Shown: piece by piece, positions 44,357 to 53,000 of the stretch
How the letters are laid out: each line of letters begins with the position of its first letter
Position numbering within the stretch: position 1 is the stretch's first letter
NCBI RefSeq assembly: GCF_019623905.1
Contig: NZ_CP069370.1
Coordinates: 3,707,001 to 3,771,000, forward strand
Reading direction: 5' to 3'
Source: Neotabrizicola shimadae
GTDB taxonomy: Bacteria; Pseudomonadota; Alphaproteobacteria; Rhodobacterales; Rhodobacteraceae
Length of the DNA stretch: 64,000 nt
Translations under genes and position numbers: made by a program
Notes under the pieces: model-generated
Databases searched by the model: none
The model's input: the letters and a program-made list of their open reading frames with translations, nothing else
Told to the model about the DNA's origin: nothing

Positions 44357-44387
44357 CGCACCCCTCCCCTGGGCCATGCTCTCGCAT

Positions 44388-44464
44388 TGTTATGCTGGAT
44401 AACAGTAGGTTCGAATATAAAATCGTGCAAGGGGATTTACAGAGCAATCGTTATATCTCATAAC
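44388..44464. promoter_or_regulatory. Two copies of GTTAT-N5-ATAAC between the divergent ligase and hydratase genes
   Basis: TGTTAT-GCTGG-ATAACA (44388-44404) and GTTAT-ATCTC-ATAAC (44450-44464) have the same arms and the same 5-nt spacer, about 60 bp apart centre to centre. One sits close to each divergent start. This is the shape of MarR operators, and the marR gene lies at the end of the leftward transcript. The AT-rich stretch between them must also hold both promoters. Confidence 0.7.
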
Positions 44465-44498
44465 CATTTTGAACGCGCCGGAAAGAGGAATGGCTTCC

Positions 44499-45281
44499 AT
44501 GGACATATCGCCCTCGCTGGTCACCTATGCGCTGCAAGAGGATATCGCGCTGATCGGGCTGAACCGGCCCGCCAAGCGCAATGCGATCAGCGACCGGGTG
44601 GTGGAGGCGCTGCATCTGGCGGTCGAACGCGCCCAGACCGAGGCCAAGGCTGCGGTGCTGCATGGCACGGGGACGCATTTCTGCGCGGGGCTCGACCTGG
44701 CCGAACATGTGGAAAAGCCGCTGATCGCCGCGGTCCAGGGCTCGCGCCGCTGGCACCGGATCTTCGACGGGATCGAGCGCGGCGGCATCCCCTTCGTCGT
44801 GGCGCTGCAGGGCGCGGTCGTGGGCGGCGGCTTCGAGCTTGCGGCGGCCGCCCACGTCCGGGTCGCCGACGAGACCGCCTTCTTCGGCCTGCCCGAGGGC
44901 ACGCGGGGGATCTTCGTCGGCGGCGGCGGCTCGGTGCGGATCGCGCGGCTGATCGGGGCGCAGCGCATGGGCGACATGATGCTGACCGGCCGCACCGTCG
45001 CCCCCGTCCAGATGGAGCAATGGGGCGGCGTCAGCTACGTCGTTCCGGCCGGTCAGGCGCTCGAGAAGGCCATCGAACTGGCCAAGGCCGCCGCGCAAAA
45101 CGCGCCCATGTCGAATTACGCCATCCTCAATGCCCTGCCGCGCATCCGCGACATGTCCTCGGAGGATGGGCTTTTCGTGGAAAGCCTGATGTCCTCGCTG
45201 ACCTCGGTCACGCCCGAGGCGACCGAGCGCCTGCGCGCCTTCCTGGAGAAGCGCGTGGCCAAGCTGGAGGCGCCGAAGTGA
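44499..45281 (+). CDS. Enoyl-CoA hydratase family protein (CouM-like)
   Basis: 260 residues from the ATG at 44499, 9 nt after GAGGA; in-frame starts at 44469 (TTG) and 44490 (ATG) are less well placed. The crotonase core is LIGLNRPAKRNAISDRVVEALHLAVER, then HFCAGLDLAEH (oxyanion hole 1), IPFVVALQGAVVGGGFELAAAAHVRVADETAFFGLPEGTRGIFVGGGGSVRIARLIG with oxyanion hole 2 and the catalytic Glu. It would hydrate the aryl-acrylyl-CoA to the 3-hydroxyacyl-CoA. Hydratase-lyases of the Ech type go on to vanillin; here an SDR and a hydrolase are present instead. The stop overlaps the GTG of the next gene. Confidence 0.85.
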   Translation: MDISPSLVTYALQEDIALIGLNRPAKRNAISDRVVEALHLAVERAQTEAKAAVLHGTGTHFCAGLDLAEHVEKPLIAAVQGSRRWHRIFDGIERGGIPFVVALQGAVVGGGFELAAAAHVRVADETAFFGLPEGTRGIFVGGGGSVRIARLIGAQRMGDMMLTGRTVAPVQMEQWGGVSYVVPAGQALEKAIELAKAAAQNAPMSNYAILNALPRIRDMSSEDGLFVESLMSSLTSVTPEATERLRAFLEKRVAKLEAPK

Positions 45282-46153
45282 ATCTCGACGACATCATCGC
45301 AATCGACTTTCACATCCATGCCGAAGAGCCCTGCAACTGTCACCGGGACGACGGCTACAACGAATTCCAGGCCGGGATGGCGGCCTATTTCAAGAACCCT
45401 GCCGGGGTGGACGGGATGCTGCCCACCGTGCCGCAGACCGCCGCCTATTACCGCGAGCGCCGCATCGCCGCCGTGATCTTCGGCGTCGATGCCGAGCGCG
45501 AGACGGGGTTCTACCGCCATTCCAACGAGGACATCGCCCGTCATGCGGCGGAGAATTCCGACATCCTGATCCCCTTCGCCTCGATCGACCCGGCCAAGGG
45601 GCGGGTGGGCGCGCGCGAGGCGCGTCGGCTGGTGCGCGACTTCGGCGTCAAGGGCTTCAAGTTCCATCCGACCATGCAGGGGTTCTTCCCCAATGACCGC
45701 ATGGCCTATCCTTTGTATGAGGCCATCGCCGAAGAGGGCGCGATTGCGCTGTTCCATACCGGGCAAACCGGCGTGGGCTCGGGGATGCGCGGCGGCATGG
45801 GGATGCGGCTGAAATATTCCAACCCGATCCATATCGATGATGTGGCGGTGGATTTTCCGGATATGACCATCGTGCTGGCCCATCCCTCCTTCCCCTGGAC
45901 GGAGGAGGGCCTTGCCGTCGCCCAGCACAAGCCCAATGTTCATATCGACATGTCGGGCTGGTCGCCCAAGTATTTCCCGCCGCTCTTCGTGCAATATGCC
46001 AATACGATCCTGAAGCATAAGATGCTTTTCGGCTCGGACTGGCCCGCCATCACGCCCGACCGCTGGCTGAAGGATTTCGCGGCCCTGCCGATCCGAGACG
46101 AGGTCCGCCCGCTGATCCTGAAAGAGAACGCCAAGCGCATCCTGAAGCTGTAA
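45278..46153 (+). CDS. Amidohydrolase-2 family hydrolase (CouO/PhdC-like retro-Claisen hydrolase by context)
   Basis: 291 residues from a GTG overlapping the hydratase stop (GTGA). The metal motif is IDFHIHAEEPC (H12, H14), with VKGFKFHPTMQGFFP, IALFHTGQTGVGSG, MTIVLAHPSFPWTEEG and MLFGSDWPAITPDRW, the full amidohydrolase-2 set. In Rhodococcus CouO and corynebacterial PhdC, such proteins hydrolyse the C-C bond of aryl-3-oxopropionyl-CoA to give an aromatic acid and acetyl-CoA. The gene's coupling to the hydratase and neighbourhood of SDR and CoA ligase make this assignment likely. The alternative is a decarboxylase of another aromatic acid. Confidence 0.8.
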   Translation: MNLDDIIAIDFHIHAEEPCNCHRDDGYNEFQAGMAAYFKNPAGVDGMLPTVPQTAAYYRERRIAAVIFGVDAERETGFYRHSNEDIARHAAENSDILIPFASIDPAKGRVGAREARRLVRDFGVKGFKFHPTMQGFFPNDRMAYPLYEAIAEEGAIALFHTGQTGVGSGMRGGMGMRLKYSNPIHIDDVAVDFPDMTIVLAHPSFPWTEEGLAVAQHKPNVHIDMSGWSPKYFPPLFVQYANTILKHKMLFGSDWPAITPDRWLKDFAALPIRDEVRPLILKENAKRILKL

Positions 46154-46154
46154 G

Positions 46155-46200
46155 TGTATACATTGCGCCGGCACCCGGCTATTCTGCCCATGTATACATG
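46155..46200. promoter_or_regulatory. Two GntR-type operators before gntR (TGTATACA)
   Basis: TGTATACA at 46155-46162 and the perfect 12-bp palindrome CATGTATACATG at 46189-46200, centres 36 bp apart, lie in the 56 nt between the amidohydrolase stop and the gntR start. The same word recurs before ligM. Likely binding sites for the GntR protein encoded directly downstream. Confidence 0.7.
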
Positions 46201-46209
46201 GAGACAGGA

Positions 46210-46902
46210 ATGGATCAGGCCAAGGGCACCCATGCGCAGCGCGCCCTGACGCTGTTGCGCCAGCGTATCCTGAATGGCGCCCTGCCGGGGGGCACGCGGC
46301 TTTACGAGGTCGCTTTGGCCGAGGAGCTGGGGATTTCCCGCACCCCGATCCGCGATGCCTTGGCGCGGCTGGCGGTGGAATCGCTTCTGGACCGGGTTCC
46401 GGCGGGCGGCTTCGTGGTCCGCAGCTTTGCGGTTTCCGATGTTGTGGACACGATTGAGCTGCGTGGAGTCCTCGAAGGCACCGCCGCGCGTTTCGCCGCC
46501 GAACGTGGCGTCGCCCCAACGGCCTTGGCCGAGGCCCAGGAGACATTGACCGGGCTGGACGGGCTTTTTACCGCCCAAGAACTTGATATCGAAGCCTATT
46601 CCCAGCTGAACACCGCTTTCCACGACCTGCTCGCCCAGATGGCGCAAAGCGATGTGCTGCTGCGTGAGATCGCCCGCGTCAAGGCGCTGCCCTATGCCGC
46701 CCCTTCGGCCTTTCTGGACGACCAGGCCCAGGTCGCGGCCCTGACACGGACGCTGTCGCATGCACAGGAACAGCACCGCGCCATCCTCGACGCCATCACC
46801 CGCCGCGAAGGCGCCCGGGCCGAGGCCCTGGCCCGCGAACATGCCCGCGCCGCCCGCCGCAATGTCGAGGTGCTGCTGGGTTCCCGGCCCATGTACACAT
46901 AA
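46210..46902 (+). CDS. GntR-family regulator (FadR-type C-terminal domain)
   Basis: 230 residues from the ATG at 46210, which has GGAG 6 nt upstream; the ATG at 46198 would lie inside the operator. The winged HTH covers about residues 8-70 (AQRALTLLRQRILNGALPGGTRLYEVALAEELGISRTPIRDALARLAVESLLDRVPAGGFVV). The FCD effector domain follows with VVDTIELRGVLEGTAARFAAE and HRAILDAITRREGARAEALAREHARAAR. It is flanked by four TGTATACA-like sites and precedes ligM, so it should repress itself and ligM until a methoxy-aromatic or related ligand binds. Confidence 0.9.
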   Translation: MDQAKGTHAQRALTLLRQRILNGALPGGTRLYEVALAEELGISRTPIRDALARLAVESLLDRVPAGGFVVRSFAVSDVVDTIELRGVLEGTAARFAAERGVAPTALAEAQETLTGLDGLFTAQELDIEAYSQLNTAFHDLLAQMAQSDVLLREIARVKALPYAAPSAFLDDQAQVAALTRTLSHAQEQHRAILDAITRREGARAEALAREHARAARRNVEVLLGSRPMYT

Positions 46903-46964
46903 ACCGCCGATCCCTCGCGCTTCGCGCTTGATTTCCGCCCGAGCTTTGATGTTAATGTATACAT
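46891..46964. promoter_or_regulatory. GntR-type operators before ligM
   Basis: ATGTATACAT at 46955-46964 is a perfect match to the sites before gntR and lies 22 nt before the ligM start. A 9/10 match, ATGTACACAT at 46891-46900, is formed by the last codons and the stop codon of gntR itself. The 84-nt gap between the genes therefore probably holds the ligM promoter under GntR control. Confidence 0.65.
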
Positions 46965-46986
46965 GAAATCTCAGGGAGGAGACCTC

Positions 46987-48390
46987 ATGCCCACGAATCT
47001 GACCCAGGTCATGGCCAAGGCCGGCAATCCGGTCGACCTGCTGCGCAACTCGAAATCGGGGATCTATGTCTATCCGGTTGTGGCGCCCGAATTCCAGAAC
47101 TGGCGCAACGAACAGATGGCCTGGCGGCAATCGGCCGTGCTGTTCGACCAAAGCCACCACATGGACGAGCTGATCGTCGAAGGCCCGCAAGCGACCGAAT
47201 TCTTGGCCCATCACGGCATCAATTCCTTCGCCAGTTTCGACCTGAACCGCGCCAAGCACTATGTCCCCGTGACGCCTGCGGGCCATGTCATCGGCGACCA
47301 CATCATCTTCCGCGAGCGTGAGGACAAATATATCCTCGTCGGCCGCGCGCCCACCTCGAACTGGCTGATGTTCTGCGCGGCCTATGGCAAGTGGAACGTG
47401 CGGTTGAAATACGACCCCCGCAGCCCCTCGCGGCCCGAGGGCGAAAGGGTCCTGCGCGAACATTACCGCTTCCAGATCCAGGGGCCGGATGCGCCCAAGG
47501 TCTTCGAGCGTCTGAACGGCGGACCGCTGCCTGAGATCAAGTTCTTTCACGTCGATCACATCACCGTGGGCTCGCGCCGGGTGCAGGCGCTGCGCCACGG
47601 CATGTCGGGCGCGCCGGGGCTGGAGATCTGGGGGCCCTACAAGGACAAGGACTATATCCACTCGACCATCTTGCAGGCCGCCCGCGATGTCGGCGTGAAC
47701 CTGGTGCAATGCGGCAGCCGGGCCTATGCGACCAATACGCTGGAATCGGGCTGGATCCCCTCGCCCTTGCCGGGGATCTATACCGGGGGCGGCATGCTGG
47801 CCGATTACCGCGACTGGCTGGGGGCGGACAGCTATGAGGCGGCGGGCTCGATCGGCGGCAGCTTCGTCAGCGCCAACATCGAGGACTACTACGTCAACCC
47901 CTTCGAACTGGGCTATGATTTCTACATCGGCTGGAAGAAGGACGACTTCATCGGCAAGGCCGCGCTTCAGGCGATGAGGGGCTCGCCCAAGAACCGCAAG
48001 AAGGTGACCTTCGAATGGAACCGCGACGATGTGATGAAGGTCATCGCCTCGAACTTCGAACAGGGCCTGCCGTTCAAGTGGATCGACTTCCCGCTGTCGA
48101 ACTATGCCTCCTCCAGCGCCGATATGGTCATGCAGGGCGACCGCATGGTGGGCATGAGCATGTTCAACGGCTTCTCCTACAACGAACGCTGCGTGCTGTC
48201 CTTGGGGGTCGTCGCGCAGGAGGTGCAGGAGGGTGACATCCTGACGCTGAAATGGGGCGAGCCCGAGACCACGGGCAAGACCTCGACCGAGCCGCATCGC
48301 CAGACGGACATCCGCGTGCGGGTGGCGGCGACGCCCTATGCGGCCGAGGCGCGGACCGACTACGCCGACAGCTGGCGCACCAAGCGCTGA
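46987..48390 (+). CDS. ligM: Tetrahydrofolate-dependent aromatic O-demethylase (LigM-like)
   Basis: 467 residues, close to the 471 of Sphingobium LigM. The ATG at 46987 follows GGGAGGA by 5 nt; the frame extends to 46963 only into the operator. The protein belongs to the GcvT/aminomethyltransferase fold and shows SAVLFDQSHHMDELIVEGPQATEFL, HVIGDHIIFREREDKYILVGRAPTSNWL, and the folate-binding and C-terminal barrel with FVSANIEDYYVNPFELGYDFYIGW. LigM transfers the methyl of vanillate or 3-O-methylgallate to tetrahydrofolate. This would produce protocatechuate or gallate, the entry point of the gallate block in region 2. No folate-cycle genes are adjacent. Confidence 0.9.
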   Translation: MPTNLTQVMAKAGNPVDLLRNSKSGIYVYPVVAPEFQNWRNEQMAWRQSAVLFDQSHHMDELIVEGPQATEFLAHHGINSFASFDLNRAKHYVPVTPAGHVIGDHIIFREREDKYILVGRAPTSNWLMFCAAYGKWNVRLKYDPRSPSRPEGERVLREHYRFQIQGPDAPKVFERLNGGPLPEIKFFHVDHITVGSRRVQALRHGMSGAPGLEIWGPYKDKDYIHSTILQAARDVGVNLVQCGSRAYATNTLESGWIPSPLPGIYTGGGMLADYRDWLGADSYEAAGSIGGSFVSANIEDYYVNPFELGYDFYIGWKKDDFIGKAALQAMRGSPKNRKKVTFEWNRDDVMKVIASNFEQGLPFKWIDFPLSNYASSSADMVMQGDRMVGMSMFNGFSYNERCVLSLGVVAQEVQEGDILTLKWGEPETTGKTSTEPHRQTDIRVRVAATPYAAEARTDYADSWRTKR

Positions 48391-48855
48391 TCAAGGCTCC
48401 GGGCGGCGCGCGATGGCCGCCGCGCGGGCGTTGGCTGATGAACCAGACCGGGCAGCCGGCAATGCGGATGCCGGGCTCAAACGCGCGGGTCGAGGTCTCG
48501 ACCGCTGACACAAGGACAGAGATTTGGTTTCGAAGCTGGCGCGGTTGATCGGCTCTTCGTACAGCAACTCGAGATACAGCCCCGCCACCTCCGAGCGCGG
48601 GCATACGACCGTACACAAGGTCGATATACCTCCCGAGCAGTTTACGCAGGAGGCCGGGATGGGCGCCGGACTTGATCGACATGGTAGTGTGTACTGAGCT
48701 CCGATGATGTGACCGCGCGGAAACCCGCCATCATCAAACCCAGGGGGTTTCGTCATGAACGGCGGACGACCGGGAGGCAGGTCATGAAGGTGCCCGAAAT
48801 AGCGTCGGCCGTTTCTGGCACCGGCGAGGCCTTCTGTAGCGGAGCGTTTTGTCTA
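48391..48855. other. Non-coding stretch with no recognisable gene
   Basis: 465 bases between ligM and the second IS. Short open frames on both strands show no family I recognise. The sequence contains scrambled pieces of coding character on the minus strand between 48490 and 48690, which may be an older mobile-element relic. No promoter, RNA or repeat is convincing. Confidence 0.5.
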
Positions 48856-48857
48856 GG

Positions 48858-49725
48858 TCATGTTGAAAAATGGCGGAGCCGGAGGCGGATCGAGGTGATG
48901 TCGATGAAGCCCAGGAAGCTCTCAGCGGTCTTGTCGTAACGGGTAGCCACACAGCGGTCGTTCTTCAGCTTGTTGAAGCATCGCTCGACTAGGTCGCGCA
49001 GGCGGTAGAGGGTGCGATCCACGGCGACGCGCAGTTTTCGGGTCTTTCGAACCGGAGTTACCGGCACGACGTTGCGCGCCTCGATGGTTTTGAAAACCTT
49101 GTCAGAGCCATAGCTGCGATCTGCCAGCAGGACGGCAGGCTCGGGTAAGTTATCGTCCATGACCAGGTCGAAGCCCAGATAGTCCGATGTCTGACCCGGC
49201 GTGATGTCCGATCTCATGGGTAGGCCGGCACCGTTGACGCGGTGGTGGATCTTGGTCGTGAAGTGGGAGGCGGAGCAGAAAACGATCCAGTGGATCGTTT
49301 TCCCGCCGGACGCGCGCGAACGGCCAAGACCCTGTCGCCTTCGCCATGGTGCTTGAACCAGTGGCGCACCATGGCTCAGCCTCCTCTTGCGCCCGCTGCC
49401 CGATGATGGGCGCGGACGAAGGTACTGACGATCATCTGAATGGCGTCCGGGACAAGGCCGCTCTCGTTGAGGGCCTTCAGGACTCCCTCCACAGCCCCGC
49501 AAGGGTCCAACGCCAGAACTGGCGATACACCGACGACCACTTGCCGAACGCCTCGGGCAAGTCCCGCCACGGCGACCCCGTGCGTGCGATCCAGAAAATA
49601 CCATCCAGAACAAGACGATGGTTCAGGGGTTGGCGCCCGTTCGGCGCTCGGACCGCCAAGATGAAGCGTTCATGAAACGCCCACTCCTCGTCCGACATCA
49701 GGTCTCGTGCCAAGCTGGTCTCCAT
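48858..49725 (-). pseudogene. IS427-type transposase, multiply frameshifted
   Basis: The N-terminal frame (from 49725) is METSLARDLMSDEEWAFHERF and continues to KWSSVYRQFWRWTLAGLW, then stops. A second frame gives GVLKALNESGLVPDAIQMIVSTFVRAHHRAAGARGG and also stops. The C-terminal half resumes as HHRVNGAGLPMRSDITPGQTSD and ends CFNKLKNDRCVATRYDKTAESFLGFIDI, the normal DDE C-terminus. IS427-group elements may use one programmed frameshift, but at least two breaks and an inserted palindrome (49278-49302) make this copy inactive. It ends in the left terminal repeat. Confidence 0.82.
49278..49302. repeat. Palindromic element inside the transposase relic
   Basis: A perfect 12-bp inverted repeat, GAAAACGATCCA / TGGATCGTTTTC, with a single G between arms. 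It falls where the transposase frame has gained about 15-17 codons compared with relatives (between GLGRSR and FTTKIHH). It looks like a small interspersed palindrome of the kind found in Rhodobacterales genomes, inserted into the IS. Confidence 0.6.
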
Positions 49726-49817
49726 CGCAGATGCCAGCTTGAATCACAGTCAGCCCGCCCTGTGAATCCTTTTGTCAACACGTCCTAGCTGACCTCAGCC
49801 AATGGTGTCAGACGGCC

Positions 49818-50015
49818 ATAACCAGAGGCTTACACCGGAAGTCTCGGGCAAAACCCATCAAGCACGACAAACGCCGATACAGACGCCGCAACAGGATCGA
49901 GATCATGTTCGGGCGGTTGAACGGCCGGCGCCACATCGCAACCCGCTAGGACAGGTGCCCCAAGGTCGTCCTTTCCGCCCTCGCACTCGCCGCAACCTTA
50001 ATGTTCTGGCTATGA
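49818..50015 (+). pseudogene. C-terminal fragment of another IS5-family transposase
   Basis: In the + frame beginning at 49818 the sequence reads RKSRAKPIKHDKRRYRRRNR, then IEIMFGRLNGRRHIATR, a TAG at 49947, then DRCPKVVLSALALAATLMFW and a TGA at 50013. This is the well-known C-terminal end (RIEIMFGRLKDWRRIATRYDRCP) of IS5-type transposases, with Tyr of RYDRCP changed to a stop codon. No 5' part or ends are visible. The rest of the gap to the RTX gene holds nothing else I can name. Confidence 0.75.
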
Positions 50016-50035
50016 CGCGAGAAAGAGGCCTGACC

Positions 50036-53000
50036 CTAGATCACCCAGGCGTTCCAATCCTCGAGCGCAAGCGATGCCGGACCGTTCATGACCGCAACGG
50101 TGCCGCCCTGATAGGTCAGCAGGATATCGTCGGTCGAACCGTCCAGATCGGCATCCAGTTGCGTCATCGCCGTGAACTGCCCTCCGGGATCCAGAACGAA
50201 CCGGTCATTCGACAGACTGTCGAAATCGCTTATCCGGTCGTTGCCTGCGGTGGAGCGCAGAACGAACAAGTCGGACCCACGCCCCCCGATCAGCAGGTCA
50301 TCGCCCGTCCCGCCCACCAACGTGTCGCGCCCGGCACCACCCACCAGCGTGTCCGCCTGAGTGCTGCCATAGATCAGGTTGGAAAGACTGTTGCCGGTCA
50401 GCACAAGGCCGTGGCCCGCATCGGCGGCCGCGAAGAGGTGTTCGACCTTGACACTGGCGCCTAGCGTATAGTTGACCGAAGTGGTGATCCGGTCGGTGCC
50501 GCCGCCGAGAGACTCGATGATCACATCGCCAAGGCTGTCGACCTGATAGAAGTCATCGCCTTCTCCACCGATCAGGGTGTCATCACCCGTACCGCCTGCC
50601 AGGACGTCGTTCCCCAGGCGCCCGCGCAAGAAGTCGTTCCCGCCTCCTCCGGACAGAGTGTCGTTTCCGTCGCCGCCGATCAGCTCGTTTTCCAGCCCGT
50701 TCCCGCCCAGGGAGGCGTCACGCAAGGCGCCGTAGACGACCAGAACCTCGACATGCTGGCTGTCCTCCAGGTGGAGATCGGTTCTGGCGTAGATCGTGTC
50801 CTGCCCTTCGTTCGCGACCTCGATTACCACATCGCCGGCGCTGTCCAGACGATAGCTGTCGTTGCCGTCGCCGCCGAGCATGCGGTCGTTGCCGGCACCG
50901 CCGTCGAGCGTATCATCGCCCGTGCCCCCATCCAGGGTATCACGGCCGCCACGACCCAGCAGGATGTCGTTCCCGCCCTCGCCAAACATGAAGTCGGAAG
51001 CGGTTCCGCCGGTCAGCTGGTCGTCGGCGCCGGTTCCCGTGATGGCTCCGGTGTCGAGGGTCAGTTGGAGCACCTGGGTATACGACAACCCGTCCAGACC
51101 TGTCGCCGTCAGCGCCAGCTGTATCGGCTGCGAAAGCGCCGCAACTCCCGCGGCATCCAGGATCACCAGGCGCGGGCCGGTCCCCGTGTCCACGATCCGG
51201 AACAGCGCGGCGGCTTGGCTCGCTGAAAGCCCGCCGGCGGCCGAGGCAAAGGTCACCGCATGCCGGTCTCCGAAGGTTGCGTTGACGTCTGTCACCATGA
51301 TCCCGGCGACCGTTGCCCCGCGCGTCAGCGCCGCGCCCGCCGGTGACATGTCCAGCGCGATGGCGCTGGCAGCCCGCGCGATGGCATCGTCATAGGCACC
51401 TTCCAGCCCGCCGATCACCAACCGTTCGCCACCCAGGCGCTGTATGGTGTCGCTTCCCAGATGACCGGCCGTGCCCGTGGCCCGCATGTCGGAAATGCGG
51501 TCGCCTTCTACCCGCAGGTCTGCCCAGGTTACCCCCTGGTAGACCAGGGTCGTGCCGCCCTGCGCATGGAGAATGATGCTGTCATCGCCGGCACCACCTT
51601 CCACGGTCTGAGCGGCCCCGCCGACGGCGATGATCACGTCATCGCCCGCGCCGCCATCCAGATACATCGTCCCGCCAACGCCGGTTGACAGGGTATCGTT
51701 CCCCCCGCCGGCATGAACGGTTGCAAGGCCGCCGGACACGGCGATGCTGTCCTGCACCGCTCCACCATGGATCGTGACTTCACCGCCCGAGATCTCGACC
51801 GTGTTGCGGCCATCGGCCAGATGAACCAAATCACGTCCGCCAGACAGCCGGACAAGGCTGCCCATGTCGAGGTGAAGCACATCGTCGCCGGGGGTGCCCG
51901 TGATGGCCTGATCGCTGCCGTTCAGCCGGAAGTAGCCCGCCCCGGGGGTGGCCGATGTGGCCTCGAAACTGTCCTCGACCGTATAGCTGAAATGGACATA
52001 GGCCCAGGATGGGCTCAGGTTGATCGACCCGTAGACGGGCCCCCACTCGCCCAGACGGGCGACAAGGTAATCCTGCAGCAGCGCAGGGGCGGTGAGTGTC
52101 AGCGTACCATCCGCCTGGGCGTCAAAGCCCGCGCGGATCTGGTCAAGCAACGCCTGGCCGCTGATCGCCAGCCCGCGCAGCCGAACCGTCTCTGTCGCGT
52201 CGGTGATGGTCATCACCCCGTCGTCGGTCATCAGCTCCAGCGCGGTGACAAAGGGCGCCTTGCCCGGCGCAAGCGACAGGGTCAGGGGGTCAGAGGGGTC
52301 TGCATCGGTGTCGTTTTCCAGCACATTGACAGACAGAACCGCGGTTTCCGCACCCTCGGCATAGTCATAACCTACCTCGGGCAGGTGGTTGTTTACCCGG
52401 TCGACGGTCATCACCAGCTGTTGCACGAAACTCAGACCGCGGCTGTCGGTCGCCTCGATCGCGATGGTCATGGCATTGCCATGTGCCAGCGCGTTGCTGC
52501 CGATAAAGCGCAGTTCCGACCCGACGATCGCGAACATGGCCTGCGCCTGCGCCGCCGTGAGCCCGCCCGCAGCATCGACCAGACGGAACGCCGACGTATC
52601 GCCAAATACCGCGTTGGCATCCACTGCCGTCAGCGTGGTGATGGTGCTGCCCGCGGCGAGGGTCTGGCTGAAGTTGGTGGTGCCGGCCTGGACCGCCGTT
52701 GGGGCCACAGACACCGCCGCCGCGATGGTGCCGGTGCGCCCGTCGATCGTCACAAACTCCACGCCGCTCAGCGTGTCAGTGCCCAGATGTTCGGGCAACC
52801 CTGGGCCGCGCAGATCGGTGATCTGCCATTGGCCGCCGCCAGTTTGGGCTACCGTCAGGTTCTGCCACGCTGCCCGATAGACCGCCGTATCGGCCCCGCC
52901 CTGGCCACCAAGGACCCGGTCGTCGCCGCGCCCGCCTTCCAGCAGGTCATCGCCTTCGGCTCCGGTCAGCGTGTCATCGCCCCAGCCCCCGGTCAGCGTG

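Larger units (their letters stand above)
48856..49785 (-). mobile_element. Decayed IS5-family (IS427-group-like) insertion sequence
   Basis: The left end GGTCATGTTGAAAAATGG (48856-48873) and the reverse complement of the right end, GGACGTGTTGACAAAAGG (49768-49785), match at 14 of 18 positions. Flanking bases read CTA before and TAG after, which fits insertion into CTAG with a TA duplication. The transposase inside is broken. The element closes the accessory island on the right and abuts the RTX region. Confidence 0.75.

Noticed and set aside
45940-48297. A 785-codon open frame on the minus strand opposite gntR and ligM
   Set aside because: No recognisable domains, and it lies antisense to two well-supported genes with good ribosome sites. 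It is a GC-driven open frame.
48391-48855. Short minus-strand frames between ligM and the IS as a possible gene
   Set aside because: The frames overlap each other, lack ribosome sites and show no family signature.
31339-49785. Composite transposon formed by the two IS elements
   Set aside because: The two elements belong to different groups with different ends, and both transposases are broken, so joint mobilisation is not supported.
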